Origin: Bacteroides sp.
Lineage (GTDB): Bacteria; Bacteroidota; Bacteroidia; Bacteroidales; Bacteroidaceae
Direction of reading: 5' to 3'
Length of the DNA stretch: 9,631 nt
Assembly: GCA_021204375.1 (NCBI GenBank)
Contig: JAJPZL010000408.1
Location: forward strand, 1 to 9,631
Part shown: positions 1-7,755 of the stretch, piece by piece
How the letters are laid out: the number at the start of each line of letters is the position of its first letter
How positions within the stretch are numbered: position 1 is the stretch's first letter
The notes under the pieces: generated by a model
Seen by the model: the letters and a program-made list of their open reading frames with translations, nothing else
Databases searched by the model: none
What the model was told of the DNA's origin: nothing
Translations under genes and position numbers: made by a program

Positions 1-1681
1 GCCCCTGACTACTATACCCATAATAATATTCATACTGTTTATTAAGCAGGTTGTCCAGTTTCAGGAAAAGAGAGAGATCTTTCCAGATCCCGTAATCAGC
101 TCCTATACCCAGGTTACCGACTGTATTCATCTTCTCCATGGAGGAGGCACGTCCCGTGAAAACTTCTGCCTTATTCCAGTTTATCAACTTATAAAAAGCA
201 TATACTTTCAGGTCAGCAACCGGTTTCACCTGGAAATTAATATCAAATTTTGTATCAGGTTTCATCATATAGTAATAACCATCCTCCTCTTTATCATAGT
301 TCCAGCCATATTTGGTCACCTTTACTCCCAGGTCAATAATATCGCGGTAACTATACTTCACAGAAGCTCCCACTATATAATGTTTGATATTTTTAGCCAC
401 CGGAATAAAGCAGGGCGTCGCCTTATCCATAAAGAAACGGGGATCCATTAACAGATCATCTGTTATCAGATCATATCCTCCGAAAAGATCAAACCACAAT
501 CCTTCCACCGGAGAGGCCTTAAAGCCTGCCAGCGCTTCCAGCTGCTTATAAGAATCCAACGCACGGGCTTCCGGTAACAGATAAGGATTGACCTGCTGAA
601 CAGTGCGGTAATCATTCGATTGTTTACCACCCACTACATTCAGGTAAAGCAGATAAGAATCGGAAAAGTTGTACCGTATCTTCACATCTGGAGCCACCTG
701 AAAATTCTTCCGGTCTCCTGTGGCAAAATCGATATGCGCTCCTCCCCGGAAGAAAAACGATTCCGTACGATATTCAAAATAGGGAGTCAGCGTAACCGCC
801 GTATAGTCCTGCAAACCCGGATAAGAGTAAAAATAATTATTCATCACCAACTCGGCCCCTACTCTCTTCTGCTCATCATACAGAGAACCGGAAACATCCG
901 CCCGGCTGCGAACGACCATTTCCCGATTATCTTCCTGAGCCAGATTATGTTTCTTATCAAAAAAGAGGAAATTTATCTCAGCATCGTACCAGATACAGCG
1001 GTCGGCATCCGTAGAGCGTACTCCTACATGCAGATCGCCATAATTATGGTTCTGGCTACTTAGACTGTAAAGAGGGTCATTGCTCTGGGAATCATGGATC
1101 ATATAACCAAAGTTATCAACCCCGAACTGACCGGTTACATCCAGTATGGCCTGCCTGTAAGTATGAGCATAATCCAACCCCCACCGGGTGCGGTAATAGC
1201 GCAATTTCCAGTCATCCACACTATACGACAAATAATCCGGAAGATCTACCTTGTCGTTCACTCCTTCCAGCCCGATAAAAAAGTTCAGCTCATCCCGTTC
1301 GGAAAGGGTAAAAAGGTAATTACCAATTGCATCCACATTGCCGTGGCTGCCATATCCTAATCTCAGGTAACCGGGTTTGACTTTCTGCCGTTGCTCCATC
1401 ATAGTAAAAGGTCGTATTACCTCACCCGCTCCGGCTGCGATCAGGGGAGAAGAAGAAGTCGTATATACAACCTCACTTTTATCCAAAGCCGGTTCCTGCA
1501 TCTGCGGAAGTATATGGATCTTGGACGCATCCATAATTTCCGGATTATACTCCTGTTCTACCACTACGGTACGTATTAAAGTACTATCCGGAAGCACTTC
1601 CTGTGCAGAGACAGAGAGAGTCAGCAAACAAAAACAGGAAAATAGAGGGCGCATATAGGAAAATCTGTTCATCGGTTTCAT
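1..1681 (-). CDS. TonB-dependent-receptor-like outer-membrane beta-barrel protein, apparently plugless (3' end beyond the window)
   Basis: An open frame runs 560 codons from ATG 1681-1679 to the left edge with no stop. A Sec signal peptide (about residues 1-26, cleavage after SVSA before QEVLP) is followed by a TonB-box-like TVVV at about residues 38-41 and a short linker. From about residue 103 (KPGYLRLGYG) alternating aromatic/polar beta-strands typical of an outer-membrane barrel continue to the edge. The last visible residues (LDNLLNKQYEYYYGYSSQG) match the final strands of TonB-dependent receptors, so probably only 10-20 residues are missing. The space between signal peptide and barrel (about 75 residues) is too short for a normal plug of roughly 130 residues. 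That suggests a receptor-derived barrel lacking the plug. A second ATG three codons downstream (1672) is an alternative start. It sits 3 nt after the TPR gene stop and is almost certainly cotranscribed with it. Substrate unknown. Confidence 0.85.
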   Translation of the reverse strand, partial: MKPMNRFSYMRPLFSCFCLLTLSVSAQEVLPDSTLIRTVVVEQEYNPEIMDASKIHILPQMQEPALDKSEVVYTTSSSPLIAAGAGEVIRPFTMMEQRQKVKPGYLRLGYGSHGNVDAIGNYLFTLSERDELNFFIGLEGVNDKVDLPDYLSYSVDDWKLRYYRTRWGLDYAHTYRQAILDVTGQFGVDNFGYMIHDSQSNDPLYSLSSQNHNYGDLHVGVRSTDADRCIWYDAEINFLFFDKKHNLAQEDNREMVVRSRADVSGSLYDEQKRVGAELVMNNYFYSYPGLQDYTAVTLTPYFEYRTESFFFRGGAHIDFATGDRKNFQVAPDVKIRYNFSDSYLLYLNVVGGKQSNDYRTVQQVNPYLLPEARALDSYKQLEALAGFKASPVEGLWFDLFGGYDLITDDLLMDPRFFMDKATPCFIPVAKNIKHYIVGASVKYSYRDIIDLGVKVTKYGWNYDKEEDGYYYMMKPDTKFDINFQVKPVADLKVYAFYKLINWNKAEVFTGRASSMEKMNTVGNLGIGADYGIWKDLSLFLKLDNLLNKQYEYYYGYSSQG

Positions 1682-1684
1682 AGT

Positions 1685-4600
1685 TTAATCGTTATTTAAT
1701 ACTCTTAAACGGGTTTCGATCATCCCCGCAATATCATCATTCGCCTGGTAGTTCTGCTGCAAACTCAACAAGTATTGTCTGGCATCCACCGGTTTACCCG
1801 TAGCCATATAGACATCTGCCAGCAGTACAAAACTGCGGGCCAGCCAGTAAGCATAGGGAGTACTCTTATCCATATAATCCAGCAACTCTTTTTCAGCCGC
1901 TGCATAATTGCCTTCTCTGAAAAGGATATCAGCCAGCAGATACCTGGCTTCGGCTCCATACAAGGTACGAGTATCCTTTGAAAGTTCCGTCAGATCCGCT
2001 ACAGCCGAACGGTCCGCCTTCTCTGCCAGATAGGCTTTAGCCCGGTAGTATCCCGCCTCTGCCTGTATCTCCGGCGTAAGATTCGGAGTACCCAGCAATT
2101 CCGTAGCAGCATGGATCGTTTCAGCATGATCTTTCAGCAACCAGGCACTCCGCAACACACCGGTCTGTGCTAATACACGCCGGCCAGACGACGAAGCTTT
2201 TTCATTGAGTCGTTTATAAGCAGCCAACGCTCCTGCGTAATCTTTCGCCCGGAACAGTAACTCTGCATAAATCACAAGTCCCTCTTCTGAAAACTTATTA
2301 TCCGGATACTCCTGCAAAAGTCTTGCGTGATGAAGTGCTTCCTGCGGTTTGTTCCCGTTATGATAGATCAGGCTCAGGTAGTAATGCGCATTCGGTGTAA
2401 AAGCCCCCTGCGGATAAGATTGCAGGTAACGCAGGAAGCTTCTTTCAGCTTCCGCAATATTACTATTCATATAGACTCTCTCTGCTGCCGAATAGGTAAG
2501 AGCATCCTGCTCGTTCACATCAAAATGAATAGTACCCGGCAACGAAGAGGTAAGCGCAATAAATTCATCTACCCGGTTCAGATCCACATAGATCGATTTA
2601 ATATCCAGCAAAGCCAGGCGCGCTTCTTCACTACCCGGATATTTTTGTATCACCTGCTTATACGTCTCAATAGCCTGTTCGTACTGTCCACCCTGGTAAT
2701 AGAGGAGACCGATCTCATTCCCACTCTTGCGACTAAGCGGACTATCGGGATAATCACGCATAATGGTCTGGAATACAGCAATAGCCTGGTTATTATTCTG
2801 CAAAAGCACATACGACCGGCCCTTTTCATAGAGTGCCTGTGGCACATAAGGAGATTGAGGATAGGTAGAAACCAACCTGTCCAGCCGGCTGATCTTACCG
2901 GTATAATCTTTTTGCAACCCGGCGATCAATCCCAACTGGTAAAGCGCATAATCCCCGGCTCCTGAAGAGGCCTGCTCCGCCTTCGTATAATATTCAGTAG
3001 CCTCCGCAAAATGACGGGAGTGGAACCCGCAATCGCCCATTCGGTTATAAGCATCCGCTACCATCGGAACCCCCGACCGTTTTTCCAGGCTTAGGTAACG
3101 GGAGAACCAGTTAAGAGCCTGACTGTAATTCTTACCGTTAAAAGCAATATAGCCCAGGTTGTAATAAGCCATGGCAAATGTTTCACTACTTTTATCAGGC
3201 GTCTCCCGGAGGTATGTATTAAAATCACGGGAAGCATTCGTCATATTCCCCAACCGGTAGAATGCCTCTGCCCGCCAGTAATAAGTATCCGCCTTTACCT
3301 GCCTGTTGTACTGCCCCAAAGCCAGGGATTGATCAAAGTGATCAACGGCAGCCTGGTAAGCAGCGTTGGTAAAGGCTTGGGTACCGGTCTTAAAAAGAAG
3401 CTTCTGTTTGGCTTCCAGGATACGAGGACCCGGATTGCTGATCTTGGCAATTGACCGCAAGGCAGCCTCATAACTTTTGGTACTCATATAGACCTCTACC
3501 AGATAATTGCTGATCTGTTCGGCATGAACCGACCCGGGAAAATCATTCAGGAAACGTTCAAAGACCGTAACCGATTCGTCAAATGCCGAATAAGAGGTTT
3601 CATAAATAGATAAAGCATAGTTATAAGCAGCCTCCTCTTTGACAACAGGGTCCTGATCCATAGCGGCCGCCTGCTGGAAAGCCATACGGGCCTTATTCTT
3701 ATCGGCCAGCCGGAGATATGAGAGCCCCAGATGATAATAGGCACTCTGGGTAACAGCATCCTTGCCCGTAGCAGCAGCCCCTAAGGCTGTAGCCGCTTTC
3801 GAGTAGGCTCCCGTTTCGTAATAAGCCATTCCCAGCGCATACAAAGCCTCCCGTTTGGGCCGGGCTTCCAGTTGCATATAACTCTCCAGTTCAGAGACCG
3901 CTCTCGGATACTTCTGCATATAGTAAGCAGCCTCTCCCAGGATCCGATGAATCTCTGCCCGGTACTCATTATCCGGCCAGGAGGTAAGATACCCCTCTAC
4001 CACGATCTCTGCTTTATCATAGTGACGTTTAGCCAGATAAATATCCGCTATATAATAAGGTACTACTGCCCCGTATTTCTTATCCGATTGCAGGCTCAGG
4101 AAACCCGGTAAGGCATCATCATACCGTCTCTGTGCATACTTTACATACGAAAGATAATAAGTGGCATCCTGACTATATCCCTTTCCGACGTGCTGAAGAG
4201 TTTCAAACCAGGCGACCGCTTCCGTCAGGTTACCGGTCTCCATATAGGATACCGCCATGCGGAAAGTCATCTCATCCCGCTCCCCATCCGGCAGATTCCA
4301 GAGCTGAGAAGCCTGGAATAGTTCAATCGCTTTATCGTACTCTTCATCGAAGTAGTACACCGAAGCCATCAATGCCTGGATGCGATTTCGGTGAGGGGTG
4401 TTCGGATACCTGCCCAGGAAATTCTCCAGTACTTCCACACTGTTGATACGATCCAGTTCATACGACAGGCAGGCAAGCATATACTCTGCTTCCTGAACCG
4501 CTTCTTCCTCCTTTTCAAGGCGCAGATATTCGCGTAACTGGTAACGGGCAGCCGAATAACTCCGCTCTTCGAATAACTCTTTCCCTTTCCGGAAAAGGTG

Positions 4601-4696
4601 ATCGGCCGGTAAAATATCAGAAGGTTGTTGCGCTGCAAGATAGGCCGGGAAGCATACACCCAGGGCACAATACAGGAATCCGAATCTCTTTCTCAT
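1685..4696 (-). CDS. Large periplasmic tetratricopeptide-repeat protein
   Basis: The protein is about 1003 aa. I start it at ATG 4696 because that gives a clean signal peptide (MRKRF, hydrophobic core, AYLAA before QQPSD; about residues 1-22). An upstream in-frame ATG at 4723 would add nine residues and lies inside the promoter. Nearly the whole mature part is helical TPR-type repeats from about residue 30 to the end. Their signatures are A-x-Y-x-L-G-x-x-Y, Y-x-x-A-[IL]-x-x-[FY] and linkers ending YPxS/YPxT (for example RYPNTPH, TYPQSPYV, DYPDSPLS, KYPGSEEA). This pattern resembles TPR_6 and the YbgF/CpoB repeat class. No enzymatic motif or lipobox is seen, so the mature protein is probably a soluble periplasmic scaffold. 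It is the first gene of an operon with the plugless receptor-like barrel downstream, which suggests joint work at the outer membrane. The exact role is not known to me. Confidence 0.88.
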   Translation of the reverse strand: MRKRFGFLYCALGVCFPAYLAAQQPSDILPADHLFRKGKELFEERSYSAARYQLREYLRLEKEEEAVQEAEYMLACLSYELDRINSVEVLENFLGRYPNTPHRNRIQALMASVYYFDEEYDKAIELFQASQLWNLPDGERDEMTFRMAVSYMETGNLTEAVAWFETLQHVGKGYSQDATYYLSYVKYAQRRYDDALPGFLSLQSDKKYGAVVPYYIADIYLAKRHYDKAEIVVEGYLTSWPDNEYRAEIHRILGEAAYYMQKYPRAVSELESYMQLEARPKREALYALGMAYYETGAYSKAATALGAAATGKDAVTQSAYYHLGLSYLRLADKNKARMAFQQAAAMDQDPVVKEEAAYNYALSIYETSYSAFDESVTVFERFLNDFPGSVHAEQISNYLVEVYMSTKSYEAALRSIAKISNPGPRILEAKQKLLFKTGTQAFTNAAYQAAVDHFDQSLALGQYNRQVKADTYYWRAEAFYRLGNMTNASRDFNTYLRETPDKSSETFAMAYYNLGYIAFNGKNYSQALNWFSRYLSLEKRSGVPMVADAYNRMGDCGFHSRHFAEATEYYTKAEQASSGAGDYALYQLGLIAGLQKDYTGKISRLDRLVSTYPQSPYVPQALYEKGRSYVLLQNNNQAIAVFQTIMRDYPDSPLSRKSGNEIGLLYYQGGQYEQAIETYKQVIQKYPGSEEARLALLDIKSIYVDLNRVDEFIALTSSLPGTIHFDVNEQDALTYSAAERVYMNSNIAEAERSFLRYLQSYPQGAFTPNAHYYLSLIYHNGNKPQEALHHARLLQEYPDNKFSEEGLVIYAELLFRAKDYAGALAAYKRLNEKASSSGRRVLAQTGVLRSAWLLKDHAETIHAATELLGTPNLTPEIQAEAGYYRAKAYLAEKADRSAVADLTELSKDTRTLYGAEARYLLADILFREGNYAAAEKELLDYMDKSTPYAYWLARSFVLLADVYMATGKPVDARQYLLSLQQNYQANDDIAGMIETRLRVLNND

Positions 4697-4712
4697 GATA
4701 AGATAGTTTTGG

Positions 4713-4720
4713 CAAAAATA
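4713..4720 (-). promoter_or_regulatory. Sigma-ABfr -7 element for the TPR/barrel operon
   Basis: On the minus strand this reads TATTTTTG, an exact TAnnTTTG match, 16 nt upstream of the ATG at 4696. No good TTTG -33 element is visible at the expected distance. Transcription from here would give a leader of only about 10 nt. Its position also argues against the upstream ATG at 4723, which would lie above the transcript start. Confidence 0.6.
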
Positions 4721-4799
4721 CAATGTTTTGGCGGGTTACCAGAGTCCCAGCTTCGTAAAAAAGCTAAAAATAGACAATTCGCTCAGATTACCGGCAAAC

Positions 4800-4833
4800 T
4801 TTGGTCCGGAAAGAGAGAAAAATCGTAATTTTG
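4800..4833 (+). promoter_or_regulatory. Sigma-ABfr promoter for the GH2 gene
   Basis: TTTG at 4800-4803 (-33) and TAATTTTG at 4826-4833 (-7, exact TAnnTTTG) are separated by 22 nt, slightly longer than the usual 19-21. The start site would fall near 4839, giving a leader of about 40 nt before ATG 4878. The promoter looks intact although the gene it serves is broken. Confidence 0.65.
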
Positions 4834-4877
4834 TATCCGGACACGAACAGTTATTATTCACCTTAAACTCTATTTTT

Positions 4878-6985
4878 ATGATAAAGAGACGTTTGTACCT
4901 TCTTTCCGTACTGACTTTTACAGCCGTACTTTTCTCTGCCAGAGAGGTCATTCCTTTCAATGAAAAGTGGGAATTTAAAAAAGGCCCTTTCCCCGCCGAT
5001 AGTTATCTCAATGCTCAAAAAAGGAACAGTCCCTGGGAAACCGTAGATCTACCTCACACCTGGAATGCCAAAGATATGCAACTCCGGGTAAACTCCTTTT
5101 ACGAAGGAGAAGCCTATTACCGTAAAAGTTACTTCTTTCCCGAAACCATGAAAGAAAAACGGGTCTTTCTCCGTTTCGAAGGAGTAGGAGCCTGTACCGA
5201 AGTCTACATCAACGGCACTTTAGTCACAAGTCACAAAGGAGGATACTCAGCCTTTGCCTGTGAGATCGGCAGGGAACTCTGCCCCGGACAGGAGAATGAG
5301 ATCCTCGTAAAAGCCGATAACAAGGCCCGTCCCGATGTGATCCCCGTTAACCACAGCCTTTTCGGAGTTTACGGAGGAATTTACCGCCCCGTTTGGCTGA
5401 TCATCACCGATCCGGTGAATATTGTCGTAACCGATCATGCCTCGCCCGGTGTTTACATCTCGCAGGAAAATGTATCGAAACAGAAAGCTGAGATCACAGT
5501 AAAGATTAAACTCAGTAACGGTACCCTTCACCCCAAACCAGTAACCATAGAGAACACCATTTATACTATGGAGGATAAAAAGGTACTCTCCCGTACAGAA
5601 CCGGTTCAGATCATACCCGGTGGCCTGCGTAGTTATACCACCCGCTTTACCCTGAAGCATCCCCGGTTGTGGCAGGGCAGGCAAGATCCCTATCTCTATC
5701 GTATCACCACCCGCATCCTTGAAGAGGGCAAAGAGATTGACCGGATAGACCAGCCGCTGGGTATCCGTCACTACGAGATCATAGCCGGCAAAGGTTTCTA
5801 CCTCAACGGAAAAAATACCCCATGTACGGAGTAACCCGCCACCAGGATTGGTGGGAAATAGGAAGCGCCCTGAAAAACGAGTATCACGATGCAGACCTGG
5901 AAACTATGATGGATATCGGCGCTACCACCGTACGCTTCGCCCATTACCAGCAATCTGACTACCTCTACTCCCGGTGTGATACCCTGGGCCTTATTATCTG
6001 GGCCGAGATCCCCTTTATCAACCGGGTGACCGGACAGGAGGCCGAAAACGCACAGGCACAACTCCGGGAGATGATCCGGCAAAGCTTTAACCACCCTTCC
6101 ATCTATGTATGGGGACTACACAACGAAGTATACCACCCGCACCAGTATACCACAGAACTGACTCAGGCCCTGCACGACCTGGCAAAAACCGAAGATCCCG
6201 GTCGATACACAGTAGCAGTGAACGGATACGGCCATCTGGAACACCCGGTCAACCTTCAGGCAGATATCCAGGGAATGAATCGCTACTTTGGCTGGTACGA
6301 AAAGAAGATACAGGATATCAAACCCTAGATCGAAGAGTTGGAAAAAACCTATCCGCAGCAAATGTTCATGCTGACAGAGTATGGAGCAGATGCCAACATT
6401 CACCACCAGACCGAAAACCTGGGAGATGCACTCAACTGGACCCAGCCCTTCTACCCGGAAACTTTCCAGATCAAAACCCACGAATACTAGTGGAGCGTGA
6501 TCCGGGAATATCCCTATATTATAGCCTCTTACCTGTGGAATACCTTTGACTTTGCCGTTCCCATGTGGGAACGGGGAGGTGTACCGGCACGCAATATGAA
6601 AGGATTAGTGACCATTGATCGGAAAGTGAAAAAAGACTCCTACTTCTGGTACAAAGCGAACTGGAGCACCGATCTTGTTCTCTATATTACCGAAAGAAGA
6701 AATAACGATCAGGAAAAACAACAGACATCCATCACCGTTTACTCCAATATCGGAACGCCTACCATACTATTAAACGGAGAAAAGATAGAGAAAATAGAAC
6801 CGGGATATACCGAAGTGCATTATATTTTTCCGGATGTAACCCTAAAACAGTGTATAAATACAATTGAAGCTACCATCATCCACCAGGGAGAAACCTATAC
6901 AGATAAAATCGAGTGGAATTTTACCGGTGAAAAAGAGCGACAGGTAGATTCAACAGAGAACAAAGATGCTTACTGGGGATTCTAA
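4878..6985 (+). pseudogene. Secreted GH2 beta-glycosidase (beta-galactosidase/beta-glucuronidase superfamily), disrupted by a frameshift and two in-frame TAG codons
   Basis: With the reading frame repaired the product is 702 aa. Its parts are a signal peptide (MIKRRLYLLSVLTFTAVLFSA, about 1-21), a GH2 sugar-binding jelly roll (about 25-180, with PWETVDLPHTWN, GVYGGIYRPVWL), an Ig-like sandwich (about 182-290), a TIM barrel (about 300-590) and a DUF4982-like C-terminal beta domain (about 610-702). Catalytic residues are visible: acid/base Glu417 in GLHNEV (codon 6125-6127) and nucleophile Glu501 in LTEYGAD (6377-6379). There are three lesions. One A is missing from the A run at 5810-5815 (a seventh A would restore NGKKYPMYGVTRHQD). 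TAG stands at 6326-6328 (residue 484, between the catalytic glutamates) and at 6488-6490 (residue 538, probably once CAG in EYQW). The unaided product ends at 5834 before any catalytic residue. Restart at ATG 5822 would stop before the nucleophile. Family well supported; substrate cannot be read. Confidence 0.88.
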
Positions 6986-7012
6986 CGAGATCAAAGAACA
7001 TTTTAACTGGTT

Positions 7013-7050
7013 ACTGGCTGGCTCCTGCTTCCTAAGAGTTAGCCGGTTTT
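7013..7050 (+). terminator. Weak candidate terminator downstream of GH2
   Basis: ACTGGCT (7013-7019) can pair with AGCCGGT (7041-7047), including one G-U pair, across a 21-nt loop, followed by TTTGTT. The long loop and short T tract make this marginal. It lies 28 nt after the GH2 stop, the right place for a terminator. Confidence 0.35.
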
Positions 7051-7109
7051 GTTGGATGGTTAAATTGTTATCCCGGTTAGGTGTAAAGAGTCACATACCA
7101 TTCTCCAGC

Positions 7110-7197
7110 TGTGCCATCTTGATGGCACAATAATTCCATAACGATGGCATAAGTGTGCCAATATTATGGCACAATTGTGCCACCAGCATGAAATTAT
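7110..7197. repeat. Array of about four 22-bp dyad-symmetric tandem units
   Basis: Units start at 7110, 7132, 7154 and 7176, exactly 22 bp apart. The ideal unit is TGTGCCA, six variable bases, TGGCACA and two more bases (AT in units 1 and 3), so each unit is an inverted repeat. Units 1 and 3 agree at 18 of 22 positions. Unit 2 keeps the right arm as TGGCATA and a decayed left arm (AATTCCA). Unit 4 keeps only the left arm. Within the array are a 9-bp perfect inverted repeat (TGTGCCATC / GATGGCACA, 7110-7129) and a perfect 16-bp palindrome, TGGCACAATTGTGCCA, at 7167-7182. No family recognised; see findings. Confidence 0.75.
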
Positions 7198-7282
7198 GGC
7201 TTATCTATTACTGTTTTTAAAAAATAGAGAGTGGCGTACAAAGAAACAGTGAGCCATATAGAAAAAGGCAGTGAAGAGCATG

Positions 7283-7315
7283 AAAAAAAGGAGTTAACCC
7301 TGCGGCCAACTCCTT
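7283..7315 (-). terminator. Intrinsic terminator of the greA-HIT operon
   Basis: On the minus strand, AAGGAGTT (7315-7308) pairs with AACTCCTT (7295-7288), an 8-bp stem with a 12-nt loop that can form further G-C pairs. The stem runs directly into a T tract (7289-7283, seven T including the last stem bases). It lies 22 nt beyond the HIT stop codon. Confidence 0.8.
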
Positions 7316-7337
7316 ACTTTCTCAACAATCTACTATT

Positions 7338-7742
7338 TTATCTATTTTTAGCAATCCAGAAACTATTTATCTTTTGGGCTATTTCCGTAAACTCTTCATT
7401 GCTTAGTTTTAATTTCGGATTGGAGAAAAGCATATCTCCTTCGTTATTAATAGGAATGAGGTGGATATGGGCATGAGGAACTTCCAGCCCTATTACCGTC
7501 AATCCGATCCGTTTACAGGATATGGCCTCTTCGATAGCCTGTGCTACTCCTTTGGTAAAAACGATCATCTCTGCCAGAAGCCGGTCATCCAGGTCGAACA
7601 GATAATCGGTCTCCTGCTTCGGAATGACCAGGGTATGTCCTTTTACTAAAGGATTGATATCCAGGAATGCATAGAACTTATCATTCTCAGCTATCTTATA
7701 ACTGGGAATCTCTCCGGCAATGATTCGGCTGAAAATAGTCAT
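7338..7742 (-). CDS. HIT-family (histidine triad) nucleotide-binding hydrolase, HINT-like
   Basis: The 134-aa protein has the full HIT fold outline. It starts with the typical N-terminus MTIFSRIIAGEIPSYKI, continues through FLDINPLVKGHTLVIPK, and carries the triad VPHAHIHLIP with His90, His92 and His94. The middle histidine-triad residues form the nucleotide phosphate-binding and catalytic site in this family. HINT-type members hydrolyse nucleoside phosphoramidates or adenylates in the cytoplasm; the actual substrate here is not readable from sequence. Length is normal for HINT proteins. There is no signal peptide. It follows greA after 13 nt on the same strand, with no promoter in the gap, and the intrinsic terminator downstream closes the operon. 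Known Bacteroidota genomes often show a HIT gene after greA (recalled, not checked). Confidence 0.92.
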   Translation of the reverse strand: MTIFSRIIAGEIPSYKIAENDKFYAFLDINPLVKGHTLVIPKQETDYLFDLDDRLLAEMIVFTKGVAQAIEEAISCKRIGLTVIGLEVPHAHIHLIPINNEGDMLFSNPKLKLSNEEFTEIAQKINSFWIAKNR

Positions 7743-7755
7743 ACGCTATCGGGAT

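Larger units (their letters stand above)
6986..7337. other. Convergent intergenic region without a credible gene
   Basis: These 352 bases lie between the 3' ends of the GH2 pseudogene (plus) and the HIT gene (minus). They hold a weak plus-strand hairpin near 7013-7050, a 22-bp dyad-symmetric tandem array at 7110-7197 and a minus-strand terminator at 7283-7315. I found no open frame with coding character and no TAnnTTTG promoter element on either strand between 7180 and 7330. Confidence 0.7.

Noticed and set aside
620..1658. Several plus-strand frames opposite the receptor-like barrel
   Set aside because: The minus-strand frame has a signal peptide, continuous barrel strands and no stop for 560 codons; the plus frames show nothing recognisable.
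2327..2965. Plus-strand open frame of 212 codons opposite the TPR gene
   Set aside because: It is antisense to a well-supported repeat protein, has no recognisable family or start context, and its composition follows the reverse of TPR codons.
5247..5771. Minus-strand open frame of 174 codons opposite the GH2 gene
   Set aside because: It is the shadow of clear GH2 N-terminal and Ig-like domains on the plus strand; no signal or domain is visible in it.
5822..6985. Treating the three GH2 pieces as separate genes
   Set aside because: The pieces join into one GH2 protein in order, with domain boundaries and catalytic motifs continuing across each break, and the internal ATGs lack any start context.
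7167..7182. Sigma-54 type -24/-12 promoter suggested by TGGCAC followed by TGC
   Set aside because: The GG-to-GC spacing is one base too short and the bases are fully explained by the palindromic repeat; no downstream gene faces it.
7110..7197. CRISPR-like array
   Set aside because: The units are only 22 bp and abut with no spacers, and no cas gene is near.
7231..7476. Plus-strand frame of 81 codons starting with GTG
   Set aside because: It runs across the operon terminator and into the antisense of the HIT gene, and has no promoter or family resemblance.
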